This document shows positions 7,858 through 14,864 of a DNA stretch of 64,000 nt, one piece after another (position 1 is the stretch's first letter; each line of letters begins with the position of its first letter). A program made the translations under genes and the position numbers. This stretch comes from JBEVOS01 sp964563395 (GTDB lineage Bacteria; Pseudomonadota; Alphaproteobacteria; Caulobacterales; Aquidulcibacteraceae): contig CAZLWK010000008.1 of assembly GCA_964563395.1 (NCBI GenBank), positions 78,637 through 142,636 of the forward strand, in the 5' to 3' direction. Under the pieces are notes generated by a model. It worked only from the letters and a program-made list of their open reading frames with translations. It was not told the DNA's origin and searched no databases.

Positions 7858-9324
7858 CTATGAAGCTGTTCTTGGCGGCGCGAAGGTGACGATCTTCACC
7901 AGCTCCCCGGCGCGTAGCGGCGCGCCCGCCTCCCGCCCATTGAGCGCGAGGAAGCGCTCCAGCTGAAGGTCCTCGAACGCCATGCGCCGCGCGAGGGATT
8001 GGGCGGTGTCGCCGGGACCGACGCTCACCACGGAAATCCGCCGACCACGCAATTGCGCCGCCTCCTGGGCGCTCAAGGCGCGCATGGAACGGATCAACGG
8101 ATTGAACGGCGCGCTGCCGCCAGCTGGCGCCAGCGTGATGAAATGATAGGCGCGGTCGTTCACGCGATAGGCCGCGACATTCACGTCCACCGCTTGGCCC
8201 GATTGCGTCTGCGCCCGCGCCGGCAGAATCGCCGCATCGAGGCCGTTGATCGTGGTGCGTTGCGCCTGCCCGACCTGCGCCGGCGTCTGGCCGAGCACGC
8301 GGCGCAACACGGCGTTCGCGTGCGCGGGCGCGCCGCCTTCGGGCAGGGCCGCGCCGCCGAATTGCGCGCGTAGGCCGTTCGGCCCGCCGATCAGCACCGC
8401 GCTGGTCGTGTTCTGCAGCTGAAATCCTTCGGGCGCATCGAAGGCGATGCGCAGCACCGGATGGGCGAAGCGGCGCCCGATCACGAAGCCCTGTTCCGGA
8501 TCGTCGCCATAAGCGAGGCCGCGGATCGCTTCGAGATAGGCGCGGTCGCGCTCGGGCGGCTGGCCGCGCACCGCGCCGGCCGCCTGGGCTTGCGCGTTGG
8601 CGCGCGTGACGCGGTCGGCGGAGAGCGGATGCGTGCGCGCCCAGGCCGGAATAGCGCGCGCCTCGCCCCGCCCGCTCGTGCGCGCGGCGAGCGCGTCGCT
8701 CGCGCCAAGCGCGGAGAGCATGCCGGCGGCGGCGTATGGGTTGTAATTGGTGCGTGACAGATAACGCACGCCGAGATCGTCGGCTTCGAATTCCTGATCG
8801 CGCGAATAATTGAGCGTCAGCAATTGGCCGGCTTGGCCCGCGATATTGGCCAGATCGCCAGAGCCGGTGAGCACGCCGACGAGCAGCGCGCCAACGCCGC
8901 TCAAGGCCGCCGCGTTCTGGCGCCGCGCGCTGTGATCTGCGACGACATGGCCGACCTCATGGCCCAGCACGGAGGCGAGCTCGTCCTCCGAGTTCATGAT
9001 CGCGAGCAGGCCGCGCGTAACGTAGATGTAGCAGCCCGGCACGGCGAAAGCGTTGGGCGTTTCGCTGTTGACCACCGTGAACGTGCATTGGCCCGGCACG
9101 CCGGCGGCCTCGGCGATGCGCGCGCCGATCCCGGCGACATAAGCGCCGACGGGGCCTTCCACAGCGCCGCCGAACTGCCCCAAAATTTGCGGATGCTGCT
9201 GGCCCGCGCGCACACGCTCGCCCGCGTTAACGGACGGCGCGTCCGGCGTTGAATCGATCGTCGCGCAGGACGCCAGCAAAGTCGCGGCGACAGCCGCCGC
9301 CGCCAAGGGACGAAGAAGATGCAT
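7858..9324 (-). CDS. M48 family zinc metalloprotease lipoprotein with C-terminal LysM-like segment
   Basis: This 488-residue protein is a BepA/YggG-like periplasmic zinc protease, a family that degrades misassembled outer-membrane proteins. It begins with a lipoprotein signal (LLASCATI lipobox), then the M48 core: HEVGH in SVLGHEVGHVVADHS with the third ligand in FEADDLGVRYL. The C-terminal part includes SVGPGDTAQSLARRM...LNGREAGAPLRAGELVKIV, which reads as a LysM-type peptidoglycan-binding repeat. ATG 9324. It precedes rlpA and the carboxypeptidase in the same direction, so three envelope genes stand together. Confidence 0.93.
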   Translation of the reverse strand: MHLLRPLAAAAVAATLLASCATIDSTPDAPSVNAGERVRAGQQHPQILGQFGGAVEGPVGAYVAGIGARIAEAAGVPGQCTFTVVNSETPNAFAVPGCYIYVTRGLLAIMNSEDELASVLGHEVGHVVADHSARRQNAAALSGVGALLVGVLTGSGDLANIAGQAGQLLTLNYSRDQEFEADDLGVRYLSRTNYNPYAAAGMLSALGASDALAARTSGRGEARAIPAWARTHPLSADRVTRANAQAQAAGAVRGQPPERDRAYLEAIRGLAYGDDPEQGFVIGRRFAHPVLRIAFDAPEGFQLQNTTSAVLIGGPNGLRAQFGGAALPEGGAPAHANAVLRRVLGQTPAQVGQAQRTTINGLDAAILPARAQTQSGQAVDVNVAAYRVNDRAYHFITLAPAGGSAPFNPLIRSMRALSAQEAAQLRGRRISVVSVGPGDTAQSLARRMAFEDLQLERFLALNGREAGAPLRAGELVKIVTFAPPRTAS

Positions 9325-9389
9325 CGTGTGTGCGCTCCGAAGTCGATCTCAGCCTAGCCGAGGCCGGCGCGCGCCGCGAGCCGGGTTTA

Positions 9390-9479
9390 TGGCGGACAGG
9401 GTGGGATTCGAACCCACGGTAGACTTGCGCCTACGCCAGTTTTCAAGACTGGAGCCATCAACCACTCGGCCACCTGTCC
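9390..9479 (-). tRNA. tRNA-Ser (UGA)
   Basis: The reverse strand folds as a class II tRNA: acceptor GGACAGG/CCTGTCC, D arm from GCC to GGC, anticodon loop CTTGAAA (anticodon TGA), a long variable arm and T loop GTTCGAATC. The discriminator is G, as expected for Ser, and the 3' CCA is encoded at 9390-9392. Confidence 0.96.
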
Positions 9480-9543
9480 GCGCTGGGCGAGAGCGCCTAA
9501 CAGGGCGGCGCGCCGCGCGCAATCGAACCCGTCCAGGGTCGCT

Positions 9544-9789
9544 CTAGAGTTCGTCGCCGCGCCCTTCGTCCCAATGGGCCTTCTCATCATAGCCGCGCCG
9601 GGCCGAGACGAAGACAAGGGCCATCAGGCCGCCCGCGAGGGCGAGGGAGAGAATTGTTCCCGCGCCCATGGCGATCCAGCCATGCAGGCTGATTTCGGAG
9701 AGGCCGGCGAAGAAGCCGGGCCCGAAGCCGGCGAGCGTCAACGCCAGGACGCCGCCGAGCGCGAGCGCCAGGAGAAGCGCTGTTTTCAT
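9544..9789 (-). CDS. Small membrane protein with two hydrophobic segments, function unknown
   Basis: This is an 81-residue open frame on the reverse strand, from ATG 9789. It has two predicted transmembrane helices: MKTALLLALALGGVLALTL at the N-terminus and a second around WIAMGAGTILSLALAGGLMAL, ending in an acidic tail (YDEKAHWDEGRGDEL). I do not recognise the family. It lies 19 nt downstream of scoB in the same direction, so it may be the last gene of that transcript. GC-rich codon use matches the neighbours, supporting a real gene. Confidence 0.6.
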   Translation of the reverse strand: MKTALLLALALGGVLALTLAGFGPGFFAGLSEISLHGWIAMGAGTILSLALAGGLMALVFVSARRGYDEKAHWDEGRGDEL

Positions 9790-9808
9790 GCTGCTGATAT
9801 GGGTGGCT

Positions 9809-10450
9809 TCACGCGGCGATGAAAGGCGCCTCGGTCTTGGCGCGCACCTCGTCGAGGCTGACGCCGTCGGCGAGCTTGACGAGGCGCATCGGTCCATCGC
9901 CCTTCTTGTCGATCTCGAACACGGCCAGATCGGTGATCACCTTGTCGACGACGCGCACGCCGGTGAGCGGCAGCGCGCAGGCGTTGAGCAGCTTGGGCGC
10001 GCCATCCTTGGAATTGTGCTCCATGACGACGACGACGCGCTTGACGCCGGCGACGAGGTCCATCGCCCCGCCCATGCCCTTGACCATTTTGCCCGGCACC
10101 ATCCAGTTCGCGAGATCGCCGCGCGCTGAAACCTCCATCGCGCCCAGGATGGAAAGGTCGATATGGCCCCCGCGGATCATCGCGAAACTGTCGGCCGAGG
10201 AGAAATAGGACGTCTTGGGCAGCGCCGTGATCGTCTGCTTGCCGGCGTTGATGAGATCGGGATCGACCTCGTCCTCGAACGGAAACGGCCCCATGCCGAG
10301 CATGCCGTTCTCCGATTGCAGCGTCACCTCCATGCCGGCGGGTATGTGATTGGCGACGAGCGTGGGGATGCCGATGCCGAGATTCACATAAAAGCCGTCG
10401 CGCAATTCCTTGGCGGCTTCGGCGGCGAGCTGATCGCGGGACCAGGGCAT
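9809..10450 (-). CDS. scoB: 3-oxoacid CoA-transferase subunit B
   Basis: This is the beta subunit of a succinyl-CoA:3-ketoacid (acetoacetate) CoA-transferase, which activates acetoacetate by moving CoA from succinyl-CoA. The 213-residue protein carries YVNLGIGIPTLVANHIP and the catalytic-Glu motif SENGMLGMGPFP, then GGHIDLSILGAMEVS and AKGVKRVVVVMEH-like sequence typical of the family. ATG 10450 lies one nucleotide after the scoA stop, so the pair is translated together. Subunit assignment is secure; the exact 3-oxoacid substrate is inferred. Confidence 0.94.
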   Translation of the reverse strand: MPWSRDQLAAEAAKELRDGFYVNLGIGIPTLVANHIPAGMEVTLQSENGMLGMGPFPFEDEVDPDLINAGKQTITALPKTSYFSSADSFAMIRGGHIDLSILGAMEVSARGDLANWMVPGKMVKGMGGAMDLVAGVKRVVVVMEHNSKDGAPKLLNACALPLTGVRVVDKVITDLAVFEIDKKGDGPMRLVKLADGVSLDEVRAKTEAPFIAA

Positions 10451-10451
10451 G

Positions 10452-11159
10452 TTAAACGGACTCCCGCTTGCGCACGGTGCGCTGCTCGATGCGTTTTTCG
10501 AAGGTGGATTGCACGATGCGGTCGATGAAGATGCCGGGCGTGTGGATCTGATCGGGATCGAGCGCGCCCACGGGCACGATCTCCTCAACCTCCGCCACGC
10601 ACTTCTTCCCAGCTGTCGCCATCATCGGATTGAAGTTCCGCGCGGTCTTGCGGAAGACGAGATTGCCCTCGGCGTCGCCCTTCCAGGCTTTGACGATGGA
10701 GAGGTCCGCTGTGAGCCCGGTTTCGAGCACATAAGTTTCGCCGCCGAAATCCTTGAGCTCCTTGCCCTCGGCCACCAGCGTGCCCACGCCCGTCTTGGTG
10801 TAGAAGCCAGCGATGCCGGCGCCTCCGGCGCGGATGCGCTCGGCCAGCGTGCCTTGGGGATTGAACTCAAGCTGCAATTCGCCGGAGAGATATTGCCGCT
10901 CGAATTCCTTGTTCTCGCCGACATAGGACGAGATCATTTTCTTGATCTGCCGCGTGCGCAGCAAAACGCCGAGGCCGAAATCGTCTATCCCGGCATTGTT
11001 GGAGATCACGGTGAGCCCGCCCACGCCGATCTCCTTGATCGCGGCGATCAGGTTTTCCGGAATGCCGCAGAGGCCGAAGCCTCCGCTCATGATGCTCATG
11101 CCCTCGAAGGTGAGCCCTTCAAGGGCGGCGCGCGCGTTCGGAAAGACTTTCTCGGCCAT
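10452..11159 (-). CDS. scoA: 3-oxoacid CoA-transferase subunit A
   Basis: This is the alpha subunit partner of the adjacent scoB product in a two-subunit 3-oxoacid CoA-transferase for ketone-body or polyhydroxybutyrate-derived acetoacetate use. The 235-residue sequence has IMSGGFGLCGIPENLI, TVISNNAGIDDFGLGVLL, the glycine-rich GGAGIAGFYTKTGVGT, and AWKGDAEGNLVFRKTARNFNP, all diagnostic for family I CoA transferase subunit A. ATG at 11159. It is first of a two- or three-gene leftward unit; the promoter should lie in the 230 bp gap to the right. Confidence 0.95.
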   Translation of the reverse strand: MAEKVFPNARAALEGLTFEGMSIMSGGFGLCGIPENLIAAIKEIGVGGLTVISNNAGIDDFGLGVLLRTRQIKKMISSYVGENKEFERQYLSGELQLEFNPQGTLAERIRAGGAGIAGFYTKTGVGTLVAEGKELKDFGGETYVLETGLTADLSIVKAWKGDAEGNLVFRKTARNFNPMMATAGKKCVAEVEEIVPVGALDPDQIHTPGIFIDRIVQSTFEKRIEQRTVRKRESV

Positions 11160-11219
11160 GCCGCTTCCTTAGCGGCGCCGGCTGAGCGGCGGCAACAGCG
11201 GGCGGGCGCGGGCGCCAGG

Positions 11220-11263
11220 AAAAAAATAAAGCGGCGACGGCTTGAGCCCGCCGCCGCCGCTTT
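11220..11263 (-). terminator. Intrinsic terminator downstream of the CaiB-type gene
   Basis: Read leftward, a GC-rich inverted repeat (AAAGCGGCG at 11255-11263 on the reverse strand pairing with CGCCGCTTT at 11228-11236) is followed by TATTTTTT. It lies 127 nt beyond the stop of the gene ending at 11391 and before scoA, so it should separate the two leftward transcripts. Confidence 0.75.
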
Positions 11264-11390
11264 GCTCCGGTTTTGGGCCGGAGCGGGTTTTGGACCTGAC
11301 GCGAGCGAGGGACGATGAATACGCGCCCGATCCGATGCGGAGATAATCAGGCGCGGGTTGAACCCAGGATGAACGACATCGAGGTCCGGC

Positions 11391-12479
11391 TCAGACGCCC
11401 CAATCGCGCAGAACCTCTTCGTTGTGGGCGCCTACCGCAGGCGGGGGGCCCTGCACCGCCGAGGGCGTGCGCGAAAAGCGCGGCGCGACGTTGGGCTGCA
11501 CGATCCCGGCGACCTCCACGAAGGTTTCGCGGGCCTTGTTGTGGGGATGGTTCGGCGCTTCGGAGAGCGTCAGCACGGGAGCGAAGCACACATCCGTGCC
11601 CTCCATCAGCGCCGACCATTCCTCCCGCGTCTTGGTCTTGAACACTGCCGCCAATTTGTCGCTCAAGGCGCTCCATTGGCCGCGATCCATCTGCGCCTGG
11701 AAAGCGGGATCGTCCTTGAGGCCGGCCTTTTCCAGAAGCAGGGCGTAGAATTGCGGCTCGATCGAGCCGATGGCGACGAATTTGCCGTCCTTGGTCTCGT
11801 ACGAATCGTAGAAATGCGCGCCGCCGTCGAGCAGGTTGGAATCGCGCTCCTCGGCCCACATGCCGGCCGCCTTGAAGCCGTAGAACATGGCCATGAGCGA
11901 GGCCGCGCCGTCGGACATGGCGCAATCGATCACTTGGCCATTGCCCGAGCGCTGCGCCTCGTAGAGCGCGGCGCAGACGCCGACGACGAGATAGAGCGCA
12001 CCCCCGCCGAAATCGCCGACGAGATTGAGCGGCGGCGAAGGCGGCGCGCCCTTGCGGCCCATTGAACCCAACGCGCCGGTGATGGCGATGTAATTGATGT
12101 CATGGCCGGCGGCCTGCGCCAGCGGCCCGGTCTGACCCCAGCCAGTCATGCGGCCATAAACGAGCCGCGGATTGCGCTTCAGCGCCACGTCGGGCCCAAG
12201 GCCGAGCCGCTCCATCACGCCGGGCCGGAACCCCTCGATTAGGGCGTCGGCCTTCTCGATCAGCTTCAACGCGGTTTCGATGTCGGCTGGGCTCTTCAGA
12301 TCGAGCGCCACCGAGCGGCGTCCGCGCGCGCCGATATCGGTGGGATTGCCGCGCCCGCCCTTGCGATCGATGCGCACGACGTCCGCGCCCATGTCGGAGA
12401 GCAGCATGGTGGCGAAGGGGCCGGGGCCGATGCCTTGAAACTCCACCACTTTGACGCCGTTGAGGGGGCCGCTTCCCAT
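11391..12479 (-). CDS. CaiB/BaiF-family CoA transferase, alpha-methylacyl-CoA racemase-like
   Basis: This 362-residue protein belongs to family III CoA enzymes. The start MGSGPLNGVKVVEFQGIGPGPFA, the DMGADVVRID motif and GRMTGWGQTGP are family hallmarks; AGHDINYIAITGAL and VGDFGGGALYLVVG match the racemase branch, where the His and Asp that exchange the alpha proton lie. I therefore favour alpha-methylacyl-CoA racemase (epimerising 2-methyl-branched acyl-CoAs before beta-oxidation) over a formyl/carnitine CoA transferase. It is monocistronic, with its own terminator. Family sure, exact reaction probable. Confidence 0.88.
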   Translation of the reverse strand: MGSGPLNGVKVVEFQGIGPGPFATMLLSDMGADVVRIDRKGGRGNPTDIGARGRRSVALDLKSPADIETALKLIEKADALIEGFRPGVMERLGLGPDVALKRNPRLVYGRMTGWGQTGPLAQAAGHDINYIAITGALGSMGRKGAPPSPPLNLVGDFGGGALYLVVGVCAALYEAQRSGNGQVIDCAMSDGAASLMAMFYGFKAAGMWAEERDSNLLDGGAHFYDSYETKDGKFVAIGSIEPQFYALLLEKAGLKDDPAFQAQMDRGQWSALSDKLAAVFKTKTREEWSALMEGTDVCFAPVLTLSEAPNHPHNKARETFVEVAGIVQPNVAPRFSRTPSAVQGPPPAVGAHNEEVLRDWGV

Positions 12480-12576
12480 GATCGTGCTCCGTTAACTTCC
12501 AATCCGCCAAGGTTGGGGGGATAGTCAGCGCGCCCGTTCGGGCGTCAAGTGCGACGTGGGGTTAAGGAGAAGCGGC

Positions 12577-13866
12577 GTGCGCATCGCGGTGCGAGCCAAT
12601 GACGTGCGAGCCGCGCGCGCGGCGCAAGACGCGCTGGCCCGCGCCGATATCGACGCGCTCGCGCTCGTCAGCGCGCGCGGACAAGCGCCCGAGGGCGCGG
12701 ATGCGTTGATTTTTGTCGGCGAGGGCGCCCGAGACGAGGCCGCGCGCATGCGCGCCGAAGGCGTTCCCGCGCTCGCCCTTCTTGAAGGGGCCGCCGGCGC
12801 GAGCCCGCCCGCGCCCGGCCTTGCGTGCGACGGCCCGTTCGACGGCGCGGTCGCGCTCGATGCGCCCGCCGCATTGCTGCAGCGACAGGTTGAAATCGCC
12901 GTGCGTGTCGGCGCGGCGCGTGAGGAATGCGCGCGGCGCAGGGAGACGGCGGCCGCGTTCGGCGTCACCGCGCCGGCGCATGGCGAGGCGCGTCGTCTGC
13001 GCGCGCTCTATATTGGCGCGCCCTCCCCCGCCTTTTTGGCGCTCGAGCACGACGTGGAGCATTATGGGGGCGAAACGATCGCCGCCTTCACATCCTTCAC
13101 CGGCTTCGATCATTTGCACGACGACGCGTTCGATGCGGTGCTGATCAATGGCGCGCCCGATGCGCCGAACGCGCTCGCTCTTTGCGCGGCGCTCCGACGC
13201 AATTCGGGGCTCGCCTCGATGCCGACCATGCTCATCGCCGCGCGCGCGGACACCCAGCTTGAGGCCGCGGCCGTCGAGCGCGGCGCGGCCGCGGTGTGGC
13301 GCGCGCAGGACGGCGCGGCCGCGCTCGGCTGGCTGTTCGAAGCGGTGCGCATGGAGCGGCGCAGGCGCGCGGCCGAGCATGACATGCGCGCGCTGTGCGA
13401 TGTGTTGGGCGATGCGCGCACCGGGCTTTACCGCGCCGAGGCGTTCGCGGCGCATGTGCAGCGCTTGGCCGAGGATCATCATCGCACAGGCCGCGCGCTG
13501 GCCGTGGCGGCGCTGCGCGTCATGCCCGCCCATGGCGCGCGCGCGCCCGCGCCCGCGCTTTGGCGCAAGCGTTTTATTCATGTGGCGGGGCTGGCCGCGC
13601 AGCTGCTGCGCGATGGCGATAGCGGCGCCGTTGATGAGGAGGTCGACACGATCTGCTTGGCGCTGCCCTTCACCGCGCCGCGTGAGGCCCGCGCCTTGAG
13701 CGAACGCATCGCCTCGGTGGCCGAATGCACCGCCTTCGCCGCGGGCGAGGGCGAGACGCCGCTCGTCATCGAGCAGAGCGTCGCCGAATTGCAGCCGGGC
13801 GAAAGCGGCGCTGGCCTCATGGCGCGGGCGCGCGCCGTCCTCGACTGGGAGCCGATGCGCGCATGA
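12577..13866 (+). CDS. PopA-like response regulator with degenerate GGDEF domain
   Basis: The 429-residue protein starts at GTG 12577, set by AAGGAGA six bases upstream. Residues ~1-110 and ~135-265 look like two receiver-type domains without an intact phospho-acceptor (the second reads DAVLINGAP, Asn at the Asp position). Residues ~280-425 follow a GGDEF fold from TGLYRAEAFAAHVQ onward, but the GGDEF signature is EEVDT and the DxD metal site is missing, so it should not make c-di-GMP. RDGD at 345-348, five residues before that degenerate signature, matches the RxxD inhibitory/binding site. Caulobacter PopA has this build, binds c-di-GMP and helps ClpXP degrade CtrA. Orthology is an inference from architecture. 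Confidence 0.7.
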   Translation: MRIAVRANDVRAARAAQDALARADIDALALVSARGQAPEGADALIFVGEGARDEAARMRAEGVPALALLEGAAGASPPAPGLACDGPFDGAVALDAPAALLQRQVEIAVRVGAAREECARRRETAAAFGVTAPAHGEARRLRALYIGAPSPAFLALEHDVEHYGGETIAAFTSFTGFDHLHDDAFDAVLINGAPDAPNALALCAALRRNSGLASMPTMLIAARADTQLEAAAVERGAAAVWRAQDGAAALGWLFEAVRMERRRRAAEHDMRALCDVLGDARTGLYRAEAFAAHVQRLAEDHHRTGRALAVAALRVMPAHGARAPAPALWRKRFIHVAGLAAQLLRDGDSGAVDEEVDTICLALPFTAPREARALSERIASVAECTAFAAGEGETPLVIEQSVAELQPGESGAGLMARARAVLDWEPMRA

Positions 13867-14501
13867 TCCGAATTCCCATCGCGATCGATTTCTTCGCCGA
13901 TCTCATCTGTCCGTGGTGCTATGTCGGCTGGGAGGCGCTGAAGCGCGCGGCCGAAGCCAATCCGAACTATGCCGTGCGGGTGCGCTGGCGCAATTTCCTG
14001 CTGGCGCCGGAAACGCCGCCGGAGGGCGTCGACAAGAAGGATTATTTCGCCGCGCGTTATGGCGCCGAGCCCGAGAAGATGTCGCAAAGCAACGCCGCGC
14101 TGAACGCCGCCGCCGCCGCCGCGGGCGCGCCGCTTGATCTTGGCGCGGCGCGCCGCATCCCCAACACGATCAACGCGCATCGGATCGTGCATTGGGCGGC
14201 GGGCCAGAATGTCGCCGAAGCGGCCATCGATGAATTGTTCTTCGCCTATTTCGTCGAAGGGCGCGATATCGGCGCGGGCGACGTGCTCATCGACGTGGCG
14301 GCGCGCGCGGGGCTGGACGCGACAATCGTGCGCGATCTTCTGGCGAGCGCGGCCGACGCCGACAAGATCGCCGCGCTCCATGCCGCCGCCGTGCGCGCGG
14401 GCGTGACCGGCGTGCCCGTCGCGGTGCTGAACGGCAAAGTGGCTGTGATGGGCGCGGAAAGCGCCGAGAATTACGCCGCCGCCTTCAAGGAGGCCGCGTA
14501 A
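13863..14501 (+). CDS. DsbA-family (FrnE-like) thioredoxin-fold oxidoreductase
   Basis: This 212-residue protein is a cytoplasmic DsbA-like oxidoreductase of the FrnE / 2-hydroxychromene-2-carboxylate isomerase group. It begins IDFFADLICPWCYVGWEAL with a CPWC redox motif after the first strand; the inserted helical domain runs through PNTINAHRIVHWAAG, and the cis-Pro element is TGVPVAVLNGKVAVMGA. There is no signal peptide. ATG overlaps the stop of the PopA-like gene (ATGA), so the two are translationally coupled. Substrate unknown. Confidence 0.88.
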   Translation: MIRIPIAIDFFADLICPWCYVGWEALKRAAEANPNYAVRVRWRNFLLAPETPPEGVDKKDYFAARYGAEPEKMSQSNAALNAAAAAAGAPLDLGAARRIPNTINAHRIVHWAAGQNVAEAAIDELFFAYFVEGRDIGAGDVLIDVAARAGLDATIVRDLLASAADADKIAALHAAAVRAGVTGVPVAVLNGKVAVMGAESAENYAAAFKEAA

Positions 14502-14504
14502 ACG

Positions 14505-14777
14505 TCAGCGGCGCTTGGGCGGGGGACGGCGCTGCGGACCGGGCGCGAACGAGCCCTCGGTCTTGTGGCGGAACACGATGCGGCCCTTCTCCAGATCGTA
14601 GGGCGTCATCTCCACCGTCACGCGATCGCCGGCCAGGGTGCGGATCTTGTTCCGCTTCATGCGCCCGCCCGTATAGGCAAGCACGTCATGGCCGCTATCG
14701 AGGGTCACGCGGAACCGCCCTTCGGGCAGGACTTCGGCGACGACGCCCTCAAATTCGATCAGGTCTTCCTTGCTCAT
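14505..14777 (-). CDS. infA: Translation initiation factor IF-1 with C-terminal extension
   Basis: IF-1 binds the 30S A site during initiation. The S1-like OB domain is clear: EFEGVVAEVLPEGRFRVTLDSG, HDVLAYTGGRMKRNKIR, and LAGDRVTVEMTPYDLEKGRI(V)FR. The protein has 90 residues instead of about 72 because a Pro/Arg-rich tail (EGSFAPGPQRRPPPKRR) follows the domain. It converges on the DsbA-type gene with only 3 bp between stops. IF-1 identity is secure; the function of the tail is unknown. Confidence 0.95.
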   Translation of the reverse strand: MSKEDLIEFEGVVAEVLPEGRFRVTLDSGHDVLAYTGGRMKRNKIRTLAGDRVTVEMTPYDLEKGRIVFRHKTEGSFAPGPQRRPPPKRR

Positions 14778-14864
14778 GCCATGCTCATGACGGATCGGGA
14801 CTCATCTTGCGCCCTGCGGGCCGAACGCGGCGAAAGAGCGCCTTAGAGCCCGCGAAGTCAAGGT

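Noticed and set aside
12556..12576. Earlier GTG start for the PopA-like gene
   Set aside because: It lies upstream of the AAGGAGA ribosome site that is correctly spaced for GTG 12577.
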